NCBI GenBank assembly: GCA_003614735.1
Contig: KZ992554.1
Location: 1-31,851 of the forward strand
Origin: Thamnocephalis sphaerospora
Taxonomy: Eukaryota; Zoopagomycota; Zoopagomycetes; Zoopagales; Sigmoideomycetaceae
DNA length: 31,851 bases
Direction: 5' to 3'
Shown here: positions 21,725-31,851 of the stretch, in pieces
How positions within the stretch are numbered: the stretch's first letter is position 1
Layout: every line of letters begins with the position of its first letter
Notes under the pieces: model-generated
What the model was told of the DNA's origin: nothing
What the model saw: the letters and a program-made list of their open reading frames with translations, nothing else
Databases searched by the model: none
Translations under genes and position numbers: made by a program

Positions 21725-22350
21725 ATCGGACTGCCGCTGTTCTCGCGTGTCTGGCGTCCATGTTGCCGTCTGCCGCGTGTACTCCTCTCCCTTATTTTCG
21801 CACGCCGTGTCTGGTGTGCTCGTTGCCGTGCGTGTTCTGGACGTGTGGTGACGGCAAGCGGCCGCGGTGATGGCCGGTGGGCGACGGCGATTTCCTGGTC
21901 CGAGTGTGCGCCGCACGTTCTATCATCGTCGCTTCTGCCGTGGTCGTCGTCTGCTGGACCAAGCATCATCTCCCATCTTCCGTCGCCGTATTCGCTTCTT
22001 GAACGTGTGCCCGCGTGCAAATACAACGGACGCTATCAAAAGCACCATTCATACTCGTAGTCATGGTCTAGCAATGACGTTTGATCTGCGTGCCTATGCT
22101 TCAAGTTTACTTTCGATACTGTGCACGTCTCTAGGAAGCACCCATCCTCCTCCACCACGACTAGTCGTGATGCTGCGCTGCATCCTAATAGCGACGCCGT
22201 CCCGAAGGCGACCGCGTGCGGTGATAACGGCTCGAGGAAGAATGCGTATCCGACGTGGCTGCATCGTCCGTTCGGCGACGCGATGGCGAGCTGTGCATGG
22301 TTGTATCAGCGAATGATGTTACAGCAGAGGCTACAGCGACCGCCGCATCC
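21725..22350. other. convergent intergenic region, eL30 / FIP1
   Basis: It holds the 3' flanks of both genes. The minus strand at 22350-22185 remains open in the frame that follows if the last FIP1 intron is retained; otherwise I see no gene. Confidence 0.45.
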
Positions 22351-24728
22351 TTACCGTGATCGCGCGTTGCGCTCTTCTCGGTGCTGTTCGCTGCGCCGTT
22401 CGCCGTATCGCTCCCGCTCCTGCGCCCAATGTGCATGTTAGCTAGTGCACATGCTCCGGCATCACCGTCCTGGCATACCCGATAGCTGCGGCTGGGGCTG
22501 CCACGCCGATGACGATCTCCGCCGCTGCGATCACGGTGATCCCGTGACGTTGATCGAGCTGTACCCGACGATGACGATGCACCAGCGCCTCCCGTCGACG
22601 GTGCTGCCAAAGTGCCACTGGCGTCGGTGCTTGTCGCCTGACCTGCCGCGCCACTGTTGGAGGAAAGACGCGAGCTGCCGCGTCGTTCATCCTGTCCGCC
22701 ACTCGCGCCTTCTGTCTGGTCTCGATCTTGATAGCCGCCTCCCCGGCCGCGATGACGACCTGACGATCCATGCTGGCCACCAGCCCGCTCCGATGGCGCG
22801 CCTGGTGCATTGCTTCCGCTCTGCTGCTGATTCTGTTGCTGTGAGTGCGGTCGCTGCGGCGGCTGGCCCTCCGATCCGCTGTTACCACCCGGCGTGCCAC
22901 CTGCACTGCTGCCCTCGTTGCCGCCATTGGGACCACCCATGATGCGCGGAGGCATCATGCCGCCTGGAAAGGCACCGCCAGGTCCAAATGGCCGCGGTGG
23001 CATGTCGGGACCGCCCATGAATGGGAATGGGGGCAGTGGGCCTCCCAGTTCCTGTTATTCGCAAACGTATGCATGCATAAGCCATTCGTGCTATCCGTCG
23101 CCAACATACACGTCAGGCATTACTTACAGGTGGAAACATGCCCATGCCAGGTGGACCTATATGCAGCATTTTCATGGCACATCCCCACATTGTGCGCGAG
23201 ATACTTAGCGCATATACATGCTGGGCGACATCAGCCACAATCCAACGTACCCCCTGGCTGTCCCGGTGCATTCCCGTTGTTATCGCCTCCTTTTGCTGTT
23301 TGGAAGGGGCCGTCAATGTGGAGTCATTTCAGTGCTTGGTAGCATCAGAAGAACCCACCATTGGCGTTGGATCCTTGCCAACCGCCACGCGCAGCCACCG
23401 CAGCCATGATATGATGCGGCGGGAATGGTATACCGGGTGGGAGAGCCGGAATGCCCATACCTGGCGGAGGCAGACCCATCATGCCAGGCGGCATGCCCGG
23501 CAGCACACCCGGTCCACCTGGGCCTGGTCCGCCACCCACTTGCTGTGTCTGAGCAAGCGCCGCCGCCTGTAGCTCCGGCGGCAAATCGCGTATATCCGTC
23601 TTGGTCTCAAACACCTAGCAGCAGTATGGTTAGCATGCAAATAAAACACAACTGTGCATCGACCAAGCTGCCACTTACATTGATGCGCTTTTTGGCGTTC
23701 ATTTCTTCGCGCATCTGTTTCTGCCGTGCACAATACATACGCCATGTGATTTCATCAAAGCCGTAGTTGAAATAGTCTGTCAGATCGGCACCTAGCGTAG
23801 AAGCAGCCGTTAGCAAAATGATCAGATAATGTTCAGAACAGTCAATGGTTGAGCCTGTGCTGCCTACCTGGCTTGCGCCACGGACGATCCTCGAGTGAAT
23901 CGGTATCCACATCAAAAATTGGCTTTCCATTGAGCTCGCCTACAGCATGCAGATCCACCGTACCAGCCTTGACTGCACTAGTGCTACTAACTGTCATGGA
24001 CAATAGCGTAAACAATCGGCCATGATGAGTAATACGCGCAGGTAATGATGCTTACCAGCTGCTGCTGCTGCTGCCGTGGTACCATCGCCAGCCGCTGCGC
24101 CCGCTGTTTTCTGACTCTGATGTTTGATGTTGACAAGCGCCTCCGACCTGCATCCGCGCAAAACGATAAGCAACATGCTGCAGCACCATCTAGCCTATTC
24201 ACCACTTGCTCACCGCTTGGCAGGCTCCTCGGCAGCATCTGTTGTAGGCTGGCCGATGACAATCTCAAAGTCCTATGCACTATCCAGGTCAGCCAGCATC
24301 CAGCATTCACCATTACATTGTATGCTCACCGAATCGCTACTTTCGCCATCGTCTTCATCGCCATCGTCTTCGTTCTCATCGTCCTCGCCCTTGACATGCT
24401 CGCCTCCACCGCCGCTATCTGTGTCCTTTTGCGCAGCATTACCGGCACCTCCTGATTGCTTATCCATCTCCATGGCATCGACACCAACTGCTGTAGGCAC
24501 ATCGGTAAGAAACTCGTCGTCCTGACCTACGCTTGGCCATTACACGGTTAGCACGCTGGCTTACATCTTTGGCTCATTCCCTGCAGAAAGCCACTTGCCT
24601 GCATCGGCTGCATCGCCAGCTGTCTGACCGTCACCGCGACCAGCCGTGGACGTGGTCACGTCGTCTCCGTAGAGAAACGCGTCCTCGTCCTCGTCCTCCA
24701 CCGGCGGCCGTCGGTCCACCGCAGTCAT
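22351..24728 (-). CDS. FIP1: Fip1-like pre-mRNA 3'-end processing factor
   Basis: Eleven exons encode 561 residues: 24728-24599, 24526-24330, 24272-24214, 24147-24056, 23990-23868, 23791-23679, 23614-23359, 23295-23251, 23156-23128, 23051-22479 and 22419-22351. An acidic N-terminus (the part that contacts poly(A) polymerase in yeast Fip1) leads to the Fip1 signature at about 184-220: [43 protein letters not shown]. Then comes a Gly/Pro/Met-rich low-complexity region, an Arg/Ser/Asp/Gly-rich region and a short RERER-type end ([16 protein letters not shown]). Fip1 belongs to the cleavage and polyadenylation factor complex in the nucleus. Introns are 57-94 bp; intron 1 is GC-AG. It is longer than yeast Fip1 (327 residues) and closer to animal forms. 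Its start lies 305 bp from a divergent gene. Confidence 0.93.
24527..24598 (-). other. GC-AG intron (FIP1 intron 1)
   Basis: Read on the minus strand, exon 1 ends GATGCAG and the 72-bp intron begins GCAAGT, the exact GC-AG donor consensus. It contains GTGCTAACC as branch site and ends GCGTAG. Splicing restores the frame (GCA G / GT CAG). The only other candidate donor, GTAAGC further in, would leave a 38-bp intron and the wrong frame. Confidence 0.85.
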
Positions 24729-25033
24729 GGTTGGCTAATGGCACCCCCAATGTCAAAGCAGTGTGTATGCGTGTATGCGTGCTGATCGACACGTAACGCG
24801 TCCAGCAAGTGAGCGGGCAGGTGTGTAAGGATGTGTGGAAAGAAGCAGCAGCAGGTCTCGCAGACACTCTGTTGCTGATCGTCCCTCTGCATTGCTTACC
24901 ATTCGACGCATCGCGTCCGCGCGTGCTGCACCGTTTACTTTTGCCGCCACGCTCTTCATCGACGCCAGCGCCAGCGTAGAAACGACGATCGTGCCTGCTT
25001 GCGAGCTGCAGCTGCCATAGCTTGTCGCTGACA
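24729..25033. promoter_or_regulatory. 305-bp bidirectional promoter region
   Basis: The ATG of FIP1 (minus) and the ATG of the LPxGPA protein gene (plus) are only 305 bp apart and point away from each other, so both promoters must lie here unless they extend into coding sequence. No TATA box is obvious. Confidence 0.55.
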
Positions 25034-26338
25034 ATGTCTGGTCAGCCGCCTGACCACCCGCGGTCGCGTTATCCATTCAGCTCTAGTCTGCCCACTGGGC
25101 CAGCTGCGCAAACATCGCCGTCAACTTCTGCTGGAGGATTCCGGACCACGGCAGCCGGCCGCAACTTTACCACACCGTCGCAACGAAATCAGGGCACCAG
25201 CGGAAGTGGCAACAGTAGCGGATACAGCTCTGGTGCTAGCAGTTCGCCCGCGCCTTCACGCTATTATGACGGTGGCAGCACCGGCGGTGGTAGTGGCAGC
25301 AGCTATGGCACGTCGTCTTACGGCAGCCCATATCGTGGTTCCTCTGGCGGCTATTATCAGCGTGGCGGCGGACGTGGAGGCTATCGGAGCTACGGCGGCA
25401 GCGGCAGCAATCATGGTAGCCGATATTCGTATGGTGGCGGCAGTAGCGGGCAAAGCTACGGCACGCGTAACTATGCTACAGCACCGCTGCAGGGCACCGT
25501 AGCCACCGCCACTGGACTGAGTCAGCTGCCCACTGGGCCAGCCGGCGATCGACGCACAGCATCAACCGGTGCCCCGCAGCATGGACAGTCGTATGTGGCA
25601 ATGGCGAGCTCTGGCCCGCTACCTACTGGACCAGCTTACCAGAGTCACCATCATCATCCGCACCATCATCAGCACCATCATCACTCTCAGTCACAGTCGC
25701 TTCCGCGTGGTCCAGCGCATTATGGTAGCGGCACTGCTCCTAGTACCGCCTACGCGCGTCACCCGTCGCAAACTCACCCGTCTTCACAATCGTACCATCA
25801 CCAGCAAGTGGCTATGCAGCATTCCCATTCCGCAGCAGGTACGCCACCGCCGCCACCGCCACCGCCGCCGCCACCCATTCCCGTTTCAGGTGTGGCATCT
25901 GCTACGTCCAGTATCTCTTCTGCGCCCATGTCGGGCATCGTTTCTGCCGCAGCGCCGCATGCTCCCCTGCCATTGGGACCGGCGGCCATGACGAGCGGCT
26001 CCTCAATGAGCAAGTCGCTCAGTCATGATGGTAGTACCTCGCTGGCGACCAAGGCTATTGCCAAGGATTACACCCCGCCGTGGGCAATCGAGCTGGAACG
26101 CGAGGTAGGTCGCCCAGGCAACCTTGCGCACATGATGTTTGTACTGATATTGTGGCGTAACATGCTGCAACAGATTTCTCGACACAGCACCGAGTGCCAT
26201 CGACTGCGGAGCGAAGAGACGACCATTCGAGAGCATCGGCGCAAGGCCACATTTGAGCTGAACATGGCCGACTGGGAGGTGGAGAAGATGCAGCAACAGC
26301 TGGATCTGGTCAATTCGCAGCTATCTCATTTTGAATGA
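25034..26338 (+). CDS. low-complexity protein with five LPxGPA motifs and a C-terminal helix, function unknown
   Basis: I do not recognise this gene. From the ATG at 25034 the frame gives 434 residues, or 411 if the stop-free 69-bp segment 26105-26173 (donor GTAGGT, CGTAACATG branch, acceptor CAACAG) is spliced; I favour splicing because it makes the C-terminal helix continuous (IELEREISRHSTECHRL). Residues 60-155 are Gly/Ser/Tyr-rich and prion-like. A six-residue motif LPxGPA occurs at 19, 165, 196, 223 and 312 (three LPTGPA, one LPRGPA, one LPLGPA). There is a poly-His cluster (about 205-218) and a long poly-Pro run (about 275-285). The last 65 residues are charged and predicted coiled coil. 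This layout suggests a scaffold or RNA-associated protein, but that is inference. Divergent from FIP1 and convergent with GCN5. Confidence 0.8.
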   Translation: MSGQPPDHPRSRYPFSSSLPTGPAAQTSPSTSAGGFRTTAAGRNFTTPSQRNQGTSGSGNSSGYSSGASSSPAPSRYYDGGSTGGGSGSSYGTSSYGSPYRGSSGGYYQRGGGRGGYRSYGGSGSNHGSRYSYGGGSSGQSYGTRNYATAPLQGTVATATGLSQLPTGPAGDRRTASTGAPQHGQSYVAMASSGPLPTGPAYQSHHHHPHHHQHHHHSQSQSLPRGPAHYGSGTAPSTAYARHPSQTHPSSQSYHHQQVAMQHSHSAAGTPPPPPPPPPPPIPVSGVASATSSISSAPMSGIVSAAAPHAPLPLGPAAMTSGSSMSKSLSHDGSTSLATKAIAKDYTPPWAIELEREVGRPGNLAHMMFVLILWRNMLQQISRHSTECHRLRSEETTIREHRRKATFELNMADWEVEKMQQQLDLVNSQLSHFE

Positions 26339-26625
26339 TCGACGTTCTGGCGCACCTGAAAACCAGCTGATGCAGGATCACCTTTAACGGCCGCATTTTG
26401 CACGGCTCACCCTGTTAGTTCCATGTACTGTTCCCTCGCTGCCCCTTACGCTCTTTGCATGCCACTTTTTGGCAATAGACCGCACTAGTGATATACATTG
26501 CCTTTGGACGCACTGTAATGGCCTTTGCGCTTGCAGCCACCCGCATGGCAAGGCGTTCATCCATCTATCCACGCTTACGCGCTTTTATTGTACAGTATAG
26601 ATGGGATTTAGTGAGAGGACAGGCG

Positions 26626-28589
<1,964 letters not shown>

Positions 28590-29095
28590 ACTGTACTGCT
28601 GTGTCGTCTGGCTGGTAGTGTAAATGGATAGCGCGTTGGAAACACGACAGAAACAGCACAGCGATCGTGTCCGCCGCTAGTATGCAGTCAGAATAGAAGC
28701 GTTGATACACTACTTCACGTAGGCTTCGCGCGAATCGACAAACGGTGGACACTGTAAAATGACAAGGCGATGCGTGTTTTGCCAGCAGTAGTGCTCTGTT
28801 GACAATGGCCACTAGTGTCACACTCGATACAAAAGCATATCTGAGATTACACCATCTGCGATCTCACTGCACTACACACGATGGAATTGACTGGTAATAG
28901 TTTATTACGAGACGCATGCAGATGTGGGTGCTGCTCAATAACACATCGCTGACAAGCAGCCAAGGCCACGGATTATTGGACCTGTCGGCTGTGCGCAGCA
29001 CACAAGGCACGGCAAGCACTAAAGAACGAACGCTGCTTTCGACGACATCACTTGATCAGCTTGATCAAATCCGGGAACGGGGCACAGATGCGGAC
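28590..29095. other. GCN5 upstream region and cupredoxin 3' flank
   Basis: No gene is supported. The left part must carry the GCN5 promoter (minus strand) and the right part the 3'UTR of the cupredoxin gene. I see nothing repetitive. Confidence 0.45.
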
Positions 29096-29647
29096 TTAGA
29101 ACAGCAGTGCTGCAGCGACCGACATGGCGCCCGCCACTAGCAGCGTGCCGGCCGTGCTGCCGACCGTTGCGGCCGAGTTGGAGGTGTCGCCACCAGCCGC
29201 GGGCGCAGGCGCAGGCGTGTTGCTACCGCCATTGGATGCGCCGCCAGTTGGGGCTTTGCCGTCCTGGGCTTTCACGTGAACGATGCCGAGCATTCGCCGC
29301 GCGCAGTGGTCGCCGATGCTGCAGAAGTACGGATAGGAGCCGGCAGTGGCAAAGGTGCGGTTCCAGCGCTGACCGGCCTGCGTCAGCGTTGGCGACCGGA
29401 AGCCGTTCGGCGCAGGGTCGCACTGGAAGATGGCTGGCGCTTGGACAACGTCGTGTGTTCCCGAGACCAGCACCCACGAGACGGTATCGCCGACGCTGAT
29501 GGTGATATTGTCCGAGGCGTAGACGTCGCGGCCACCGGGGCCAATCTGCACGGTGTGCTCAGCAGCGTTAACAGTGCCGGCCGGCAGCAGAAGGGCGGTG
29601 CTCGCAGCAACGACAGCAGCGGCAGCGGAGAAGGACGCAAGCTTCAT
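29096..29647 (-). CDS. secreted, probably GPI-anchored plastocyanin-like cupredoxin
   Basis: A single exon of 183 residues. Residues 1-28 are a signal peptide (cleavage near VNA-AEH). Residues 30-128 form one cupredoxin fold. The type 1 copper ligands appear complete: His65 (GTHDVV), Cys109, His114 and Met119 in YFCSIGDHCARRM. Cys76 and Cys115 are placed to form the disulfide common in fungal and plant members. A Gly/Asn/Ser/Ala/Pro-rich linker (about 130-160) and a hydrophobic C-terminal tail without basic residues look like a GPI-attachment signal. Fungal relatives are often called extracellular serine-rich proteins. Expected at the plasma membrane or wall, with a redox or copper-handling role that is not defined. 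No introns. Confidence 0.9.
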   Translation of the reverse strand: MKLASFSAAAAVVAASTALLLPAGTVNAAEHTVQIGPGGRDVYASDNITISVGDTVSWVLVSGTHDVVQAPAIFQCDPAPNGFRSPTLTQAGQRWNRTFATAGSYPYFCSIGDHCARRMLGIVHVKAQDGKAPTGGASNGGSNTPAPAPAAGGDTSNSAATVGSTAGTLLVAGAMSVAAALLF

Positions 29648-30118
29648 GGTGACAGTAGTGATGGTGGTGGTGGTGTGGTGGTGACGATGAAAGCGTGGGT
29701 GTGGGCGCAGCGCAAGCGGTGAGCGTTGAGTGTGGGCGTGTATGTTAAAGAGCGGGCGGCGGAGCGAAGGAGGGCAGCGAGGTGCTTTAAAGGTGGGAGG
29801 GAAACGACGATGGAAGCTGGCATTGCCCTTCTAAGCATGTCGCGCCGCCATAATTTTCTCAGCCAACGCCGCCGCGTGCCTTTGATACACCAGCCCATCA
29901 TCCACAGACCAAACACATGCGGCTGTAACAGCGCACAACTCCTCGTCCTTTTTGGCGGATCGGGGATCCATCCTCTTTGGGCTTGTAAATGACGTTGTGC
30001 CCGTAGAGCAGCGGTCTGGTCTTCGATTGGTTTTAATATTGAACACAAGGCACGGTAGCTAGCCAAATCTACTGCCACCGGCGTCCCGCCTCGGCACTGT
30101 TTTAGCATATCTCTCAGG
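29648..30118. other. cupredoxin upstream region and glucanase 3' flank
   Basis: It contains the promoter of the minus-strand cupredoxin gene and the 3'UTR of the glucanase. The frames here do not resemble proteins and no regulatory box stands out. Confidence 0.45.
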
Positions 30119-31811
30119 CTAGATGTCTTGACGATTTGGCTTGGGTGAGGGCTTTTCGGGCCAAAGCGGACAGGGCGTCTGTCTTTCGGCTGGATTTGGT
30201 GGGAGCCAGCCTTTTTCCTGTGATGCAATTTGGTATGTTAGCACTAGGACAAACGCCGACGCTGTACGCGTGTCACTTGCCACGCCAAGAAAGTAGTCCC
30301 ACTGCGGATTAACACCGCCCTCCGTCTTAAAGTTCCAGTAGAACCAGCCAAAACCGCCGCCCTTCTCAAACGCATCCATCTGCTTTTCGCCAAACTGGCG
30401 CAGAAAGCTGATGTATTCGGGTGCCCACTTGGAGGCGTCTGTGCGGCCTTGGCAGGTGGCACCTGGATGGGCTGGCGTGCTGCCTTTGTAGGTACCGTCC
30501 CAGCGTGCACCTTTGCCAACACCGTTCAAGAAGAGAGCGCAGTCGTCTGTGGCTACGGAAAACTCGCCTACCATGGTCCAGCCAAACTTCTCTTCGCTGG
30601 TGCGGACGTCCTGCTGCCAGGTGGTGCAGGTAAAGTTGAGCTTGCCGGGCAGGTCAAGGCCGACCAGGTACTTGTCAAAGATGAAGTAATTGTGGACGTC
30701 TAGATATGAGGCGAGCGGCATGAGCACCCAGACACGTGCGAAAGCATGTGCGCTACAAATACCTACCAAGCACAACGCGGTCGTACTTTGATGGTGGCAT
30801 TTCGCCTTGCCATTTACCAAGGCCAGAGAAACCTTCATGCACCACCAAGATAGGGCCTTCGCCAAGGCCGGTAACCTCGCGCGCTACTTGATACGCCTGC
30901 TTGGACCATTGCTTTACGCGTGCTAGGCCCACCTTTTCAGCGTATGGCTCGTTGAGAATGCCAAACAATGTGACAACTTCCCTATACTTTGGCTGAGAAA
31001 AGTGCTCAAGCATCTCGCGCATGATGCGTAGGGTGCGCTCGCCGTATGCAAGGCCGGTCGCAGTGCCGTTCATCCAGCCCACAATACCCTCGCGGCCACT
31101 GTGATTCCAGCCGTTCTGTGACCCAGGCGCTGAGTGCAGCTCCAGCATGACACGCAGGCCGTGCTTGCGTGCCCACTCGACGCCTCGCAGTAGAAACTCC
31201 CAGCTATCTTGGACATACGGCTCGTCATCTTGAATATCCAGCGCCCAGTAGCCTACTGGGATGCGCACGTGATCCAAGCCGAGATCGGCAATTTTACTAA
31301 TATCATCCTCGGTGACAAACGTCTCGTAGTGTCTTTGTGATCGGTGCATGTAAGCGCAAACAGTCTACGCGTAGCCTGGCATTCATTTCGCTCACCTGCG
31401 CAGTTGCTTCCGACATTCATCCTGACCGAGGCTTTTGCAAAAGGTCCACTCGTCGATGACATGCTCGTTTTGCGGAAACTGCTCAAACATGGACGGCTTG
31501 ATGAACGGCTCCAGCAGAAGCCAGCCGCCGAGGTTGACGCCACGCACTGGCTTTTTGCCATACGGAAATTGCTGTGCCAGCGGAATTAGATTGGTTCGAG
31601 CTACTCGGCCGTCGATTTTAGGTCTGGTCACGCCGGTTGCGTTGTTGCCACTATACATATGCCGCAGAGCCATGGTCACAGCCACACTAAGGCCTGCACA
31701 CATGAGAATGACGGAAATGGCCAGTATCCAGCGGTTGCGGCGGCTTTTCAGACATCCCTTTGGCTTTACCAGACTGCTTGCATCGTCGTTGGTGGCACCG
31801 CTGCTGGGCAT
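30119..31811 (-). CDS. membrane-anchored glucan exo-1,3-beta-glucosidase, GH5 family
   Basis: Four exons encode at least 499 residues: 31811-31396, 31332-30767, 30699-30281 and 30217-30119. A short basic cytosolic tail is followed by one membrane segment (about 28-49), giving a type II protein whose catalytic domain faces the wall. GH5 exoglucanase motifs are present: [15 protein letters not shown] (89-103), [20 protein letters not shown], general acid/base Glu267 in LNEP, DVHNYF, and nucleophile Glu373 in VGEFS. GKQMDAF-type and FYWNFKTE segments complete the barrel. Such enzymes trim or remodel beta-1,3-glucan in the fungal wall. Potential N-glycosylation sites follow the anchor. Intron 3 is GC-AG. 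The frame stays open upstream of the first visible ATG to the window edge, so the true start may lie outside. Confidence 0.93.
30218..30280 (-). other. GC-AG intron (glucanase intron 3), multiple of three and stop-free
   Basis: Read on the minus strand, this 63-bp segment begins GCAAGT, has the branch site GTGCTAACA and ends ATCACAG. It is open in frame, so unspliced translation inserts 21 residues. Removing it gives [16 protein letters not shown], the expected GH5 exoglucanase C-terminal pattern (Gly-x-x-x-Gly-Trp-x-Pro). Confidence 0.82.
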
Positions 31812-31851
31812 GTTATTATTACCTACATTGTCAGGAGAACCGTTGTAGGCG

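Noticed and set aside
22442-22942. ORFs of about 165 residues on both strands within the FIP1 exon 22479-23051
   Set aside because: Shadows of a Gly/Arg/Ser-rich low-complexity exon; the FIP1 frame is fixed by ten consistent splice junctions.
25256-25502. Ala/Val/Ile-rich ORFs on both strands within the LPxGPA gene
   Set aside because: Off-frame readings of Gly/Ser/Tyr codon repeats.

Overview
This is nuclear DNA from a eukaryote with compact, intron-rich genes, most likely a fungus. The introns are nearly all 55-94 bp, with GT(A/G)AG-type donors and CTAAC/CTGAC-like branch sites. Family content fits a fungus: a fungal-type GH5 exo-beta-1,3-glucanase with an N-terminal membrane anchor, a GPI-type cupredoxin, Gcn5, Fip1 and eL30. 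The LEDGF-like PWWP protein and the long CLIP-170-like protein argue against budding yeast, and an early-diverging (non-Dikarya) fungus is my guess, but no phylogenetic marker here settles it. I rebuilt eleven protein-coding genes with 53 introns in total; ten are firm and one of these (25.0-26.3 kb) has no recognised function. A twelfth, small gene is tentative.

Layout. 0.4-2.1 kb (-): secreted PPP/metallophosphatase A. 3.5-5.7 kb (+): 12-exon cytochrome P450. 6.4-8.2 kb (+): 9-exon mitochondrial 3-hydroxyisobutyryl-CoA hydrolase. 8.6-8.9 kb (+): small hypothetical gene. 9.1-10.8 kb (-): phosphatase B, a paralogue of A with the same two intron positions. 12.5-16.1 kb (+): intronless 1181-residue CAP-Gly/coiled-coil/zinc-knuckle protein (CLIP-170 type). 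17.3-19.5 kb (-): PWWP plus LEDGF/TFIIS-N-like protein. 21.0-21.7 kb (+): ribosomal protein eL30. 22.4-24.7 kb (-): FIP1. 25.0-26.3 kb (+): unrecognised low-complexity protein with five LPxGPA motifs. 26.6-28.6 kb (-): GCN5. 29.1-29.6 kb (-): cupredoxin. 30.1-31.8 kb (-): exo-beta-1,3-glucanase, whose reading frame stays open to the right edge.

The genes do not form an operon or an obvious metabolic cluster. Several are housekeeping genes: chromatin (GCN5, PWWP protein), mRNA 3'-end formation (FIP1), translation (eL30), microtubules (CLIP). Others act at the cell surface or in the secretory route: two phosphatases, cupredoxin, glucanase. Some pairs are divergent with a shared upstream region (FIP1/LPxGPA gene, 305 bp; PWWP/eL30; phosphatase B/CLIP).

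The most unusual observations are a set of GC-AG introns with the identical donor GCAAGT (three firm, one possible), several introns that are multiples of three and stop-free and so hide inside long ORFs, the duplicated secreted phosphatases with an unassigned cysteine-bearing N-terminal domain, and the LPxGPA protein. I found no CRISPR array, transposon, tRNA or prokaryote-type defence locus.
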